This document shows positions 1 to 8,873 of a DNA stretch of 64,000 nt, piece by piece. The first letter of the stretch is position 1, and every line of letters starts with the position of its first letter. The stretch is from JAFGBI01 sp964454025 (GTDB taxonomy: Bacteria > Myxococcota_A > Polyangia > Polyangiales > Polyangiaceae). Made by a program: the position numbers and the translations under genes. The stretch spans positions 69,313-133,312 of the forward strand of contig CAYVRP010000005.1 in assembly GCA_964454025.1 (NCBI GenBank), in the 5' to 3' direction. Below the pieces are notes generated by a model. The model saw only the letters and a list, made by a program, of their open reading frames with translations. It searched no databases and had not been told where the DNA came from.

Positions 1-736
1 GATCGAAGCCGAGCACCGTCGTGACCAGGCGATGCCCCAGGTAGCGCGAGAGGTAGTTCTCCGCCGTGGGGCCGAGGATGGCCGCGGTGCGCAGCACGGT
101 CGCCACCCGGCCGGTCCCCGGCCGGCCGAAGCGCAGTACCGCGGCCTCGGCGTCGATCTTGTTGGCGAGGAACGGCTCATCGCGACGGGCACGCAGAGGG
201 TGGTGCTCGGCGAGGAAGTTCGGGTTGGTGGGGTGGGCCCCGTACAGCAACGTGTGGCTCCAGAGGACGACCTTGCGCACCTTGGTACGCAGGCAGGCGT
301 TGAGGAGGCGGCCGGTGCCGATGGCCTCGAGCTCGTGCGAACCGATCGCGTCTTGCCCCGGGGACACCGCGAACGCCGCGTGCACGACGCTCGCGGGGCG
401 CTCGTCGCCGAAGAGCTCGGCCAGGCGAGACTCCGCCGAACCGTGCGACAGGTCGACGGCGAAGTGGCTCGTCTTCGGGCCGCGCGTGTCGGGGGTGGCG
501 ACGTCGATGCTCAGGATCCGGCCGATCGCGGGCGAGCGTTCCAGCAGCGCGACGAGGCCACGCCCCACGAAGGTGGCGCTGCCCGTGATCGCTACCGTGG
601 TGAGGTCGTTCGCCGGCGCGTCCGAATCCGACCGCGAGGCGCCTCCCACCCCGTTCTCGCGCGGGGCGGCGGCCTCTGCCTCGGCGCCTCGGGGGGGTGA
701 TCCGGGTCTTGTGGCTCGGCCCGCTCGGGGTGGCAT
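1..736 (-). CDS. SDR-family NAD-dependent epimerase/dehydratase (C-terminus beyond window)
   Basis: The reading frame runs on the minus strand from an ATG at 736 through the left edge, giving about 245 residues with no stop. After a disordered Pro/Arg/Ala-rich lead of about 55 residues comes a Rossmann strand and dinucleotide loop, VAITGSATFVGRGL. It resembles the extended-SDR TGxxGFxG signature, but the second glycine is replaced (TGSATFVG). Further on, VVHAAFAVSP and a KVVLWSHTLLYGAHP stretch match the second half of an extended SDR fold, the place where the catalytic Ser/Tyr region lies. Nucleotide-sugar or sterol-like substrates are typical of the family; nothing here fixes the substrate. 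The gene is divergent from the kinase at 849 with 112 bp between them. The start is the first ATG in frame; a later GTG near 650 would shorten the lead. Confidence 0.72.
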   Translation of the reverse strand, partial: MPPRAGRATRPGSPPRGAEAEAAAPRENGVGGASRSDSDAPANDLTTVAITGSATFVGRGLVALLERSPAIGRILSIDVATPDTRGPKTSHFAVDLSHGSAESRLAELFGDERPASVVHAAFAVSPGQDAIGSHELEAIGTGRLLNACLRTKVRKVVLWSHTLLYGAHPTNPNFLAEHHPLRARRDEPFLANKIDAEAAVLRFGRPGTGRVATVLRTAAILGPTAENYLSRYLGHRLVTTVLGFD

Positions 737-848
737 CTCGATGCGACAAGTTAGCCGAACCCACCCCGACTTCTAGCGGATTCTGTCGCGGGGCGACGGC
801 CGGTCGGCTGGGGTTCCGTTCGGCGTCCGATGGGCTACGATCGCGATC

Positions 849-2924
849 GTGGCCCTGTCTGGTTCGCCGCCTGGCAATCGGCTCGGCCCCTACGAGCTCG
901 GCGAGCGGCTCGGCAACGGGGGGATGGCCGAGGTGTACGTCGGGCGCCGCGCCGGCCCGCACGGCTTCCAGAAGCGCTTCGCCATCAAGCGCATCCTGCC
1001 GCAGCTCGCGCTCGACTCCCGGTTCCTCGAGATGTTCTGCGACGAGGCCCGCATCTGCGCCGCGCTGTCGCACCCCAACATCGTGCAGGTGGTCGATTTC
1101 GGCGAGCATGACGGTGAGCTCTTCATGGCCATGGAGTACGTCGAGGGCGTGTCCCTCGCGCGGCTCCTGCGGGCCGTGGCGGCGCGGGGGCAGCGCTTCC
1201 CCCTCGGCGCGGCCCTCACCATCGCGTCCGAGGTGCTGCGGGGGCTGCGCTTCGCCCACGAGGCCCGGGACGAACGCGGACGCCCCCTCAACATCGTGCA
1301 CCGGGACGTGTCCCCCGGCAACATCCTCATCGGGCGGGCGGGGGAGGTCAAGCTCACGGACTTCGGCATCGTCCTCAGCGCCTTCGTGGACCGGCGGACC
1401 TACCCCGGCGAGCTCAAGGGCAAGATGGGGTACATGTCCCCCGAGCAGGTGATCGGGGAGGAGCTCGACGCTCGGAGTGACCTGTTCACGGTCGGGATCG
1501 TGCTGGCCGAGATGCTCCTCGCGCGCCCGCTCTTCCCGGGTCGGAACGAGCTCGACATGCTCACCCGCATGTACGAGGCCGACCTCCGCGTCCTCGACCG
1601 CTATGGCGGGGATCTCCCGGCGCCGCTCACGGCGATCCTGCACACGGCGCTGGCGCGGGACCGGGAGCGCCGGTTCCAGACGGCGCGCGACTTCGGCGAC
1701 GCCGTGCGCGGGGTGGCCGGCGATCTCGGCATGACGCTGAACGAGGCGCAGATCGCCCCCTGGCTGGAGGGGCTCGGCATTCTGCCGAGCCCGCGTCCGG
1801 GGGAGGAGCGGGGCGAGGAACCGGTGGGCGGCCTCTCGCCGCTCGCCGAGGCGCTGCGCCGCGGCGCGGCCCGCTCGCCCGCGCCGCCCGCGCCCTCGGC
1901 GACGCCGCCTCCCGCTCGCCCCGAGCTCCCCCGGCGCAACCCCACGCCGCCGCGCCTGGTCGCGCCGGCGCCGCGCCCGACGCTCTACCTGCAGAGCGCC
2001 AGCGGAGCGGTGATGGGGCCGCTCTCGCTGCCAGCGGTCTTGCTCGAGATCGCCACCGGCGCCGTCGGTTCCAGCACCCTCGTCGCGGAGTCCGGGGCCT
2101 CCTTCGTGCCCCTCGGCCGGGTGCCGGCTCTGGCGGCGCTGGCCGAGCGCCCGGCGTTTCGCTTCGACGAGCGGCGCGAGGCGGCCGTGACCTGGCGCCG
2201 GCCGATCGAGCGGTGCTCGCTCCCGACGGTGCTGCTCGGGCTGGCCCGCGCCGCCGCGACGGGGCTCCTGGTGGCCCGCGCTGGTGACCGGCAGAAGCGC
2301 GTCTACCTCGAGGAGGGGGTCCCCCGCTTCGTCGCCTCGACCGACCGCGGCGAGGTCTTCGGGGCCTGGCTGGCGCGTGCGGGGCTGCTCGACGCCGAGC
2401 AGGTCGAGCACGCGCTGCTGTACGCCGCCGATCGCGGGCAGCGGCTCGGGGAGATGCTGGTGGCCCTCGGGCAGCTGCGCCCGACGGCGCTCCTGCGGGC
2501 GCTGATCGAGCAGATCGAGAGCCGCTTCTTCGAGCTGATGAGCTGGAGGGATGGTGAGCTGGCGTTTTTTCGGGGCGAGATCTCGGTGGAGGACCGCGTC
2601 AACGTGCGGGGGACGCCCATCGGGCTCGCGGCCAGTGCGATCCATCGGGGCTACGAGGACGCCGAGATCGCCGCCCTCCTCGGGCCTCTGCAGAACGAGC
2701 CGATCGCCCCTCTGCTCACCGACGTGGATCCGGCCGAGCTCGGCCTCGGCGCGGCGCAGCGGCGGGCGCTGGACCTGGCGCCGGGGGCGCCCTCGCTGCG
2801 GCGGCTCGCGGCGGAGCTGGCCCGCGACGCGGCGGTGCGGCCCGAGGACACCTACCGAGGTGTGTTCCTGGGGCTCGCCGCCGGCTTGCTGGTGATGCCC
2901 GGGTGGCCGACGCTGCCGCCCTGA
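849..2924 (+). CDS. Hanks-type Ser/Thr protein kinase with GYF-like and DUF4388 domains
   Basis: This 691-residue protein starts at GTG. The N-terminal kinase domain (about residues 12-285) has the glycine loop LGNGGMAEVY, the ATP lysine K47 (FAIKR), the catalytic loop HRDVSPGN at 151-158, DFG at 171-173 and the P+1 region MSPEQ, so it should be an active RD kinase. A Pro/Ala-rich linker follows. A segment at about 378-430 (TLYLQSASGAVMGPLS onward) resembles the GYF_2/DUF4339 fold that binds Pro-rich peptides. A region at about 440-600 resembles the myxobacterial DUF4388 (PATAN) module, with its GLLVARAGDRQKRVYLEEG turn. No membrane segment is seen, so the protein is probably cytoplasmic. It is divergent from the SDR gene and convergent with the histidine kinase, so it is probably transcribed alone. 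Its phosphorylation targets cannot be read from the context. Confidence 0.9.
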   Translation: MALSGSPPGNRLGPYELGERLGNGGMAEVYVGRRAGPHGFQKRFAIKRILPQLALDSRFLEMFCDEARICAALSHPNIVQVVDFGEHDGELFMAMEYVEGVSLARLLRAVAARGQRFPLGAALTIASEVLRGLRFAHEARDERGRPLNIVHRDVSPGNILIGRAGEVKLTDFGIVLSAFVDRRTYPGELKGKMGYMSPEQVIGEELDARSDLFTVGIVLAEMLLARPLFPGRNELDMLTRMYEADLRVLDRYGGDLPAPLTAILHTALARDRERRFQTARDFGDAVRGVAGDLGMTLNEAQIAPWLEGLGILPSPRPGEERGEEPVGGLSPLAEALRRGAARSPAPPAPSATPPPARPELPRRNPTPPRLVAPAPRPTLYLQSASGAVMGPLSLPAVLLEIATGAVGSSTLVAESGASFVPLGRVPALAALAERPAFRFDERREAAVTWRRPIERCSLPTVLLGLARAAATGLLVARAGDRQKRVYLEEGVPRFVASTDRGEVFGAWLARAGLLDAEQVEHALLYAADRGQRLGEMLVALGQLRPTALLRALIEQIESRFFELMSWRDGELAFFRGEISVEDRVNVRGTPIGLAASAIHRGYEDAEIAALLGPLQNEPIAPLLTDVDPAELGLGAAQRRALDLAPGAPSLRRLAAELARDAAVRPEDTYRGVFLGLAAGLLVMPGWPTLPP

Positions 2925-2933
2925 TTCGGCCTC

Positions 2934-4646
2934 TCAATCCGTCCCGGGGCGTGCGGGCGGGCTGCTCGCGCGGGTCAGCGTCCGGGCGTGGTGCCACGAC
3001 TCCGAGGGCTCTTCGAGCATCGCGCGCACGTCGTCCAGGTTCAGCGGCTTGAACAGGGTGGGGCACCCCGACTCCCGCAGGTACGCCGCCTCCTCGGGGG
3101 CGAGCGCGCCGCCGGTGCAGAAGACGAAGCGCGCCGCCAGCGTGGGGTCGCGTGCGGCGATGCGCGCGTGCAGCGCGTCGCCGTTCATCCCGGGCAGGTG
3201 CAGGTCGCACAGGATGAGATCGGGCTGATAGTCCGGCGCCGCGAAGCGGACCTCCGCTTCGGAGGCGGTGAGCGCCGTGTCCACCGCGATTTCCTTGAGC
3301 CCCCGGCTCACGGCGCGCAGGAAGAGCGGGTCGTCGTCGATGACCAGGATGCGGGCCGGGGGGGGCGGAGGGGCGGAGGGTTTCGCCCCCCCGGACGGTG
3401 GGACCGCAGCGGTGGCGCCGCGGCGGGGGAGGATCACCCGGAAGGACGCGCCGCCCTGGGGGCGGTTGGCGACCTCGATGTGTCCCCCGTGGGCGGTCAC
3501 CACGTCGGCGCAGATCTTCAGGCCGAGCCCGGTCCCCTTGCCTCGCTGCTTGGTCGTATAAAACGGGGTGAAGATGGTCCGGATCGCGTCCGGCGGGATC
3601 CCGGGCCCCGAGTCGTCCACCTGCAGCACGGCACGATCGGCGTCCGGGCTGACGCTGATCCGAATCGTGCGGTTCCCCTCCGGCACCTGCTCGCAGGCGT
3701 CGGCCGCGTTCAGGACCAGGTTGAGCAGCACCTGCGCCAGGTTGTCCCGTCGCCCCGTGGTCTGGGCGGACGCCTGGAGGTGCTCGCTGACCTGGATGCC
3801 GCGCCGGCGGAGGTACGGTCGCACGGTTTCCATCGCGTCGCGGACCACGCTGGCGAGGTCGAGCTCGGCCGGCTGGGAGTCGCGGCGGCTGAGGCGCGCG
3901 AGCTGGTCGAGGATGCCGCGCACGCGGCCGACCGCGGTGTCGAGGTCCGCCGTGAGCTCCGCGAGCTCCGACAGGAGCGTCGGCGAAGCCGTTCCGGTCG
4001 GGGCTGCCTCCTGCAGGAGCCGCCGCTGCTCGCCGAGCTGGAGCACGAGCGCCGCGACCGGGCCGCGGAGCTCGTGCGCGACGCTCGCCGTCAGCAGCCC
4101 GATGCTCGCCATGCGGTTGGACTCCTCGATCTCCTCGCGGCGGATGCGCTCGAGCTCGGCGCCGCGGTCGCGGTGCACGGCGAGCCCGATGGTGTGGGTC
4201 GCCGCCTCCACGAAGGCGATCCGCTCGGCGCCGAGCGCCGCCTCCTCGGCGGCGAGCAGGACCATCGCCCCCACGGTGACCCGCGCGTGCTCGATGGGCA
4301 GGGCGAGGGCGCCCTGCGCCGCCAGCGCCGTGACCGCCGCGCCGGGGATCGGGGGCGTGGCCGCGAGCAGGTCCGGCACTACCCGGCGCTTCTGGAGCGC
4401 CACGACCTCGGCGGCGAGGGCGTCCACCGTCTCGCGCACCGAGCCCGGGCCGGCGCCGCCCGACGGCAGCCGCAGGGCCATCGGGGTGAGCTGCTGCTCC
4501 ACCAGGTAGACCGCGCCGAAGACGCAGCCGCTCGCGGAGAGCACGAGGTCGAGCGCGTCGGGGAGCAGCGTGGCGGTGTGCTCCTCGGTCAGGCGCCGGG
4601 TGAGCCTGGCGAGCGCGTGCAGCAGATCGAACGGCGTCGGGGACAA
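2934..4646 (-). CDS. Hybrid sensor histidine kinase/response regulator with GAF-like sensor
   Basis: This 570-residue cytoplasmic two-component protein has four parts. A GAF-like sensor lies at about residues 10-160. A HisKA dimerisation region follows, with phospho-accepting His191 in SVAHELRGPV. The HATPase_c domain has the N box LLNLVLNAAD (308-317), the G1 box VDDSGPGI and the G2 box GKGTGLGLK. The C-terminal receiver (about 432-550) has acidic DDD at 437-439 and the phospho-acceptor Asp481 in ILCDLHLPGMNG. An internal His-to-Asp relay is therefore expected. There is no HAMP or membrane segment, so the signal is probably a soluble ligand or a partner protein. The start is TTG at 4646, the only one giving a complete sensor domain, and is the weakest part of the call. 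The gene lies 61 bp beyond the end of gatA on the same strand and could share its transcript. Confidence 0.9.
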   Translation of the reverse strand: MSPTPFDLLHALARLTRRLTEEHTATLLPDALDLVLSASGCVFGAVYLVEQQLTPMALRLPSGGAGPGSVRETVDALAAEVVALQKRRVVPDLLAATPPIPGAAVTALAAQGALALPIEHARVTVGAMVLLAAEEAALGAERIAFVEAATHTIGLAVHRDRGAELERIRREEIEESNRMASIGLLTASVAHELRGPVAALVLQLGEQRRLLQEAAPTGTASPTLLSELAELTADLDTAVGRVRGILDQLARLSRRDSQPAELDLASVVRDAMETVRPYLRRRGIQVSEHLQASAQTTGRRDNLAQVLLNLVLNAADACEQVPEGNRTIRISVSPDADRAVLQVDDSGPGIPPDAIRTIFTPFYTTKQRGKGTGLGLKICADVVTAHGGHIEVANRPQGGASFRVILPRRGATAAVPPSGGAKPSAPPPPPARILVIDDDPLFLRAVSRGLKEIAVDTALTASEAEVRFAAPDYQPDLILCDLHLPGMNGDALHARIAARDPTLAARFVFCTGGALAPEEAAYLRESGCPTLFKPLNLDDVRAMLEEPSESWHHARTLTRASSPPARPGTD

Positions 4647-4707
4647 GTCCCTGCATGCTAACGCCCCCGCGCGCCGGCGACACCCCTCGGGCGGGACGGA
4701 GCCGGGA

Positions 4708-6273
4708 TCAGGGCGCGGCGGGCGCGGAGCGCGCGCCGCCCGCCGGTCGCTCCGGGGCCGGTGGGCGGCGATCCCGGGCGGGGGAGAGGCGCTCCCAGGC
4801 CGCCGCGACGGTGAGGAGCCGCTCCTCGGCGAAGGGTGGCGCGAGCAGTTGCAGCCCCACGGGGAGCTCCGGGCGATCGTCGCGCGCTGGTGTGGGCCGC
4901 GCCGGGACGCTGAGCCCCGCGATCCCGGCCAGACTCGCCGGCAACGTGAAGATGTCCCCGAGGTACATCGCCAGGGGATCGTCGACGCGCTCGCCGAGCA
5001 GGAAGGCCGGGGTGGGCGCGACCGGGGTCGCGATCACGTCGACCTCGGCGAAGGCGGCGGCGAAATCCTGCCGGATCAGTGTCCGCACCTGCTGCGCCTT
5101 GCGGTAGTAGGCGTCGTAGTAACCCGCGCTGAGCACGTAGGTGCCGAGCAGGATCCGACGCTTCACCTCGGCGCCGAAGCCGGCGTCCCGGGTCGCGCCG
5201 TAGAGGGCGTCGATACTGCAGCCGGGCGGCTCGAGGCGGAGGCCGAAGCGCACGCCGTCGAAGCGCGCGAGGTTGCTCGACGCCTCGGCGGTCGCGATGA
5301 TGTAGTAGGTCGCGACGCCGTAGCGCGTGTGCGGGAGCTCCACGGGGCGCACCTCGCACCCCTCCCGCTCCAGCGCCGCGATCGCCTCGCGCACGCTGGC
5401 GGCGACGTCGGGGTCGAGCCCGGGCCCGAAATACTCCTCGGGCACGCCCAGGCGGAGCCCGCGGACGGCGCGCGCGCAGGCCGCAGCGAGATCGGGGACG
5501 GCGACCTCGGCCGAGGTCGCGTCGCGCGGATCGTGCCCGGCGATGGCGGCGAGCAGGCACGCGGCGCCGCGGACGTCGCGCGCGATGGGGCCGACCTGAT
5601 CGAGCGAGGACGCGAAGGCGACGAGGCCGTGGCGCGACACGCGGCCGTAGGTGGGCTTCACGCCGACCACCCCGCACAGACCCGCGGGCTGCCGGACTGA
5701 ACCACCGGTGTCCGTGCCGAGGGCGCCCGGCGTCAACCCGGCGGCGACGGCCACGGCGCTGCCGCCGCTCGAGCCGCCCGGGGTGCGCCGGGGGTCCCAG
5801 GGGTTACGCGCCGGTCCGAAGGCGCTGTTCTCGTTCGAGGAGCCCATCGCGAACTCGTCGAGGTTGGTCTTGCCGACGAGGATCGCGTCGGCGCGGACGA
5901 GGCGCTCGACCACGGTGGCGTCGTAGGGAGGTCGCCAGCCCCGGGTGGGATCCGTGGTCACGCGCCCGGAGTCGGCGCGGGTCAGGATGCGTGAACCGGC
6001 GGTGGTGGGGAACCCCTGGGTGCAGAGGACGTCCTTGATGGCGACCGGGACCCCCGCGAGGGGCCCCAGCGCCTCGCCGCGCCGGCGTCGGGCGTCGATG
6101 GCGCGCGCCTGGGCGAGCGCCGGCTCGGTCATCACGTTCAGGAAGGCCCCGAGCGCGGCGCCGTGCTCGATCGCGTCGAGGCACTGCCGCGTGACCTCCT
6201 CGGCGCTGGCGTCGCCTGCCGCGACGCGGCGCGACAGCTCGGCGATCCCGAGATCCAGCAGATCGTGAGCCAT
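4708..6273 (-). CDS. gatA: Asp-tRNA(Asn)/Glu-tRNA(Gln) amidotransferase subunit A
   Basis: This 521-residue amidase-signature enzyme is the glutaminase subunit of GatCAB. It releases ammonia from glutamine to amidate mischarged Glu-tRNA(Gln) or Asp-tRNA(Asn). The Ser-cisSer-Lys triad is readable: K80 in VAIKDVLC, the cis-serine at about S168 in PGGSSGGSA, and the nucleophile S192 in GTDTGGSVRQP. Relative to the usual spacing there is an insertion of roughly 13 residues around 103-115 (GRVTTDPTRGWRPPYD), between the TAGSRIL strand and PYDATVVERL. The ATG overlaps the last base of the gatC stop (TGATG), so the two are translationally coupled and this start is secure. gatB is not in the window and must be encoded elsewhere. 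Confidence 0.96.
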   Translation of the reverse strand: MAHDLLDLGIAELSRRVAAGDASAEEVTRQCLDAIEHGAALGAFLNVMTEPALAQARAIDARRRRGEALGPLAGVPVAIKDVLCTQGFPTTAGSRILTRADSGRVTTDPTRGWRPPYDATVVERLVRADAILVGKTNLDEFAMGSSNENSAFGPARNPWDPRRTPGGSSGGSAVAVAAGLTPGALGTDTGGSVRQPAGLCGVVGVKPTYGRVSRHGLVAFASSLDQVGPIARDVRGAACLLAAIAGHDPRDATSAEVAVPDLAAACARAVRGLRLGVPEEYFGPGLDPDVAASVREAIAALEREGCEVRPVELPHTRYGVATYYIIATAEASSNLARFDGVRFGLRLEPPGCSIDALYGATRDAGFGAEVKRRILLGTYVLSAGYYDAYYRKAQQVRTLIRQDFAAAFAEVDVIATPVAPTPAFLLGERVDDPLAMYLGDIFTLPASLAGIAGLSVPARPTPARDDRPELPVGLQLLAPPFAEERLLTVAAAWERLSPARDRRPPAPERPAGGARSAPAAP

Positions 6274-6566
6274 CACCCTTCCTCGACGAAGGCGGGCACC
6301 GCGAACCCCTCCTCCGTGCGCCGCGGCGCCTCGGCGAGGACGCGCTCGCGGTCGAGCGGGGTGCTCACCACGTCGTCGCGGAGGGGCGATTCGGCGACGG
6401 TCACCTGGCACGTCGCCGGGACCCCGGTGGTGTCGACCTCGCGCAGCAGCTCGACATACTCGAGGATGCGCCCGAGCTCGCGGATGAGGTCGTCGATCTC
6501 CGCCTCGTTGAGGCTCAACCGGGCGAGACGGGCGACGTGCAGCACGTCCTTGCGCGTGATGGCCAT
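6273..6566 (-). CDS. gatC: Asp-tRNA(Asn)/Glu-tRNA(Gln) amidotransferase subunit C
   Basis: This 97-residue protein starts MAITRKDVLHVARLARL, the usual GatC N-terminus. It has the family core of two short helices (LNEAEIDDLIRELGRILEYVELL) and the LRDDVV segment that wraps around GatA and GatB. The frame stays open 11 codons further upstream to 6599, but family length and sequence favour ATG at 6566. The stop shares one base with the gatA start, making an operon gatC-gatA. It is divergent from the DUF4190 gene at 6664, with 97 bp in between for both promoters. Confidence 0.95.
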   Translation of the reverse strand: MAITRKDVLHVARLARLSLNEAEIDDLIRELGRILEYVELLREVDTTGVPATCQVTVAESPLRDDVVSTPLDRERVLAEAPRRTEEGFAVPAFVEEG

Positions 6567-6663
6567 CGGTGTGGGTGGTTGCGCGCGGCAAGGTAGCATC
6601 GACTCCGCGCCGGGCGAGCGATTCTCGTCGTCGCCTCCGGCCCGGCCTGCTAGAAGGGGGGCG

Positions 6664-7209
6664 ATGCATGCGAGCTCGGAGCGCGGCGCCCAGGGGGGCG
6701 CCCGGGCAGCGGGCGGCGGCTATCCGCCGGGCGGGTATGGTCCCCCGGGCGGGTACGGTCCCCCGGGGTATCCGCCAGGCGGGTACGGTCCCCCGGGGCA
6801 ACCGCCGGGCGGGGGGGGGCCTCCCGGAGGTGGCTACCCCCCCCAGGGCTACCGTCCCGCGCCCGCGGCGCCGGTCGCCGGCAAGCCCATCACCGGCGGC
6901 AAGGAGACGATGGCCCTCCACGCGATGAGCATCGACCCTGCCACCGGACTGCCCATCGGCACGAAGCCCCCCGCGAGCACCGCCGCGGTCCTGGCGCTGG
7001 TTTCTGGTTGCTTGCTCTGCCTCGGACCGCTCACCGGGCTCGTCGCGCTCGTCGCGGGCCTCTGGGGTCTGCGGGCCGCGCGGCGTGACCCGCAGCGGGT
7101 CGGGGGGGTGGGGATGTCGGTGGCAGGGCTGGCGCTCGGAGGGCTGAACCTCGTGCTGTCGAGCGTGGCTCTCGTGCTCTGGCTGCTCGTCGCGGTCGCC
7201 GGGTCCTGA
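6664..7209 (+). CDS. DUF4190-type small membrane protein with Gly/Pro-rich N-terminus
   Basis: This 181-residue protein starts at an ATG preceded by a strong purine-rich site (AGAAGGGGGG about 4 bases upstream). Residues 1-75 are low-complexity Gly/Pro/Tyr repeats of the GGYGPP type, predicted disordered. The C-terminal half has two hydrophobic segments, STAAVLALVSGCLLCLGPLTGLVALVAGLWGLRAA and VAGLALGGLNLVLSSVALVLWLLV. The RRDPQRVGGVGMSVAGLALGG turn between them is typical of DUF4190. The function of this family is unknown; such proteins are often found beside signalling or secretion genes. The open frame extends upstream to 6163 but there overlaps gatC and gatA on the other strand, so the upstream part is rejected. 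Confidence 0.8.
   Translation: MHASSERGAQGGARAAGGGYPPGGYGPPGGYGPPGYPPGGYGPPGQPPGGGGPPGGGYPPQGYRPAPAAPVAGKPITGGKETMALHAMSIDPATGLPIGTKPPASTAAVLALVSGCLLCLGPLTGLVALVAGLWGLRAARRDPQRVGGVGMSVAGLALGGLNLVLSSVALVLWLLVAVAGS
6715..6845 (+). repeat. GGYGPPG codon repeats in the DUF4190 protein
   Basis: Imperfect tandem units of about 15-21 bases (ggcgggtatggtcccccg and variants) encode GGYGPPG/GYPPGG repeats. This is low-complexity sequence inside the gene, likely to vary in copy number. Confidence 0.75.
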
Positions 7210-7426
7210 GGCCCCGCCTTCGGCGCCGCCGTGGCTGGTCGGATGTATAGCCTCGCCGGGCTGGCGTGACCGGGCGGCTGCCGCTTCGCCGCGCGCAACC
7301 GGCGCCGCGCGGTGGTCGAGAGAGCCACGACCGGGGCCGTCGCGCCGCGTCGTCGACCCCGGGGGCGCGGCTCGGCTATCCTGCGGCCGCTCCGGCGCAG
7401 GGTGCGCGAGCGCGAAGGGATGGAAG

Positions 7427-8839
<1,413 letters not shown>

Positions 8840-8873
8840 CGCGGCAGCGCGACGCGGACGGGGGCGCGGGCCG

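Noticed and set aside
177..2645. An 822-codon minus-strand open frame over the SDR and kinase genes.
   Set aside because: Shadow of the DUF4388 kinase and SDR gene; no start context or motif.
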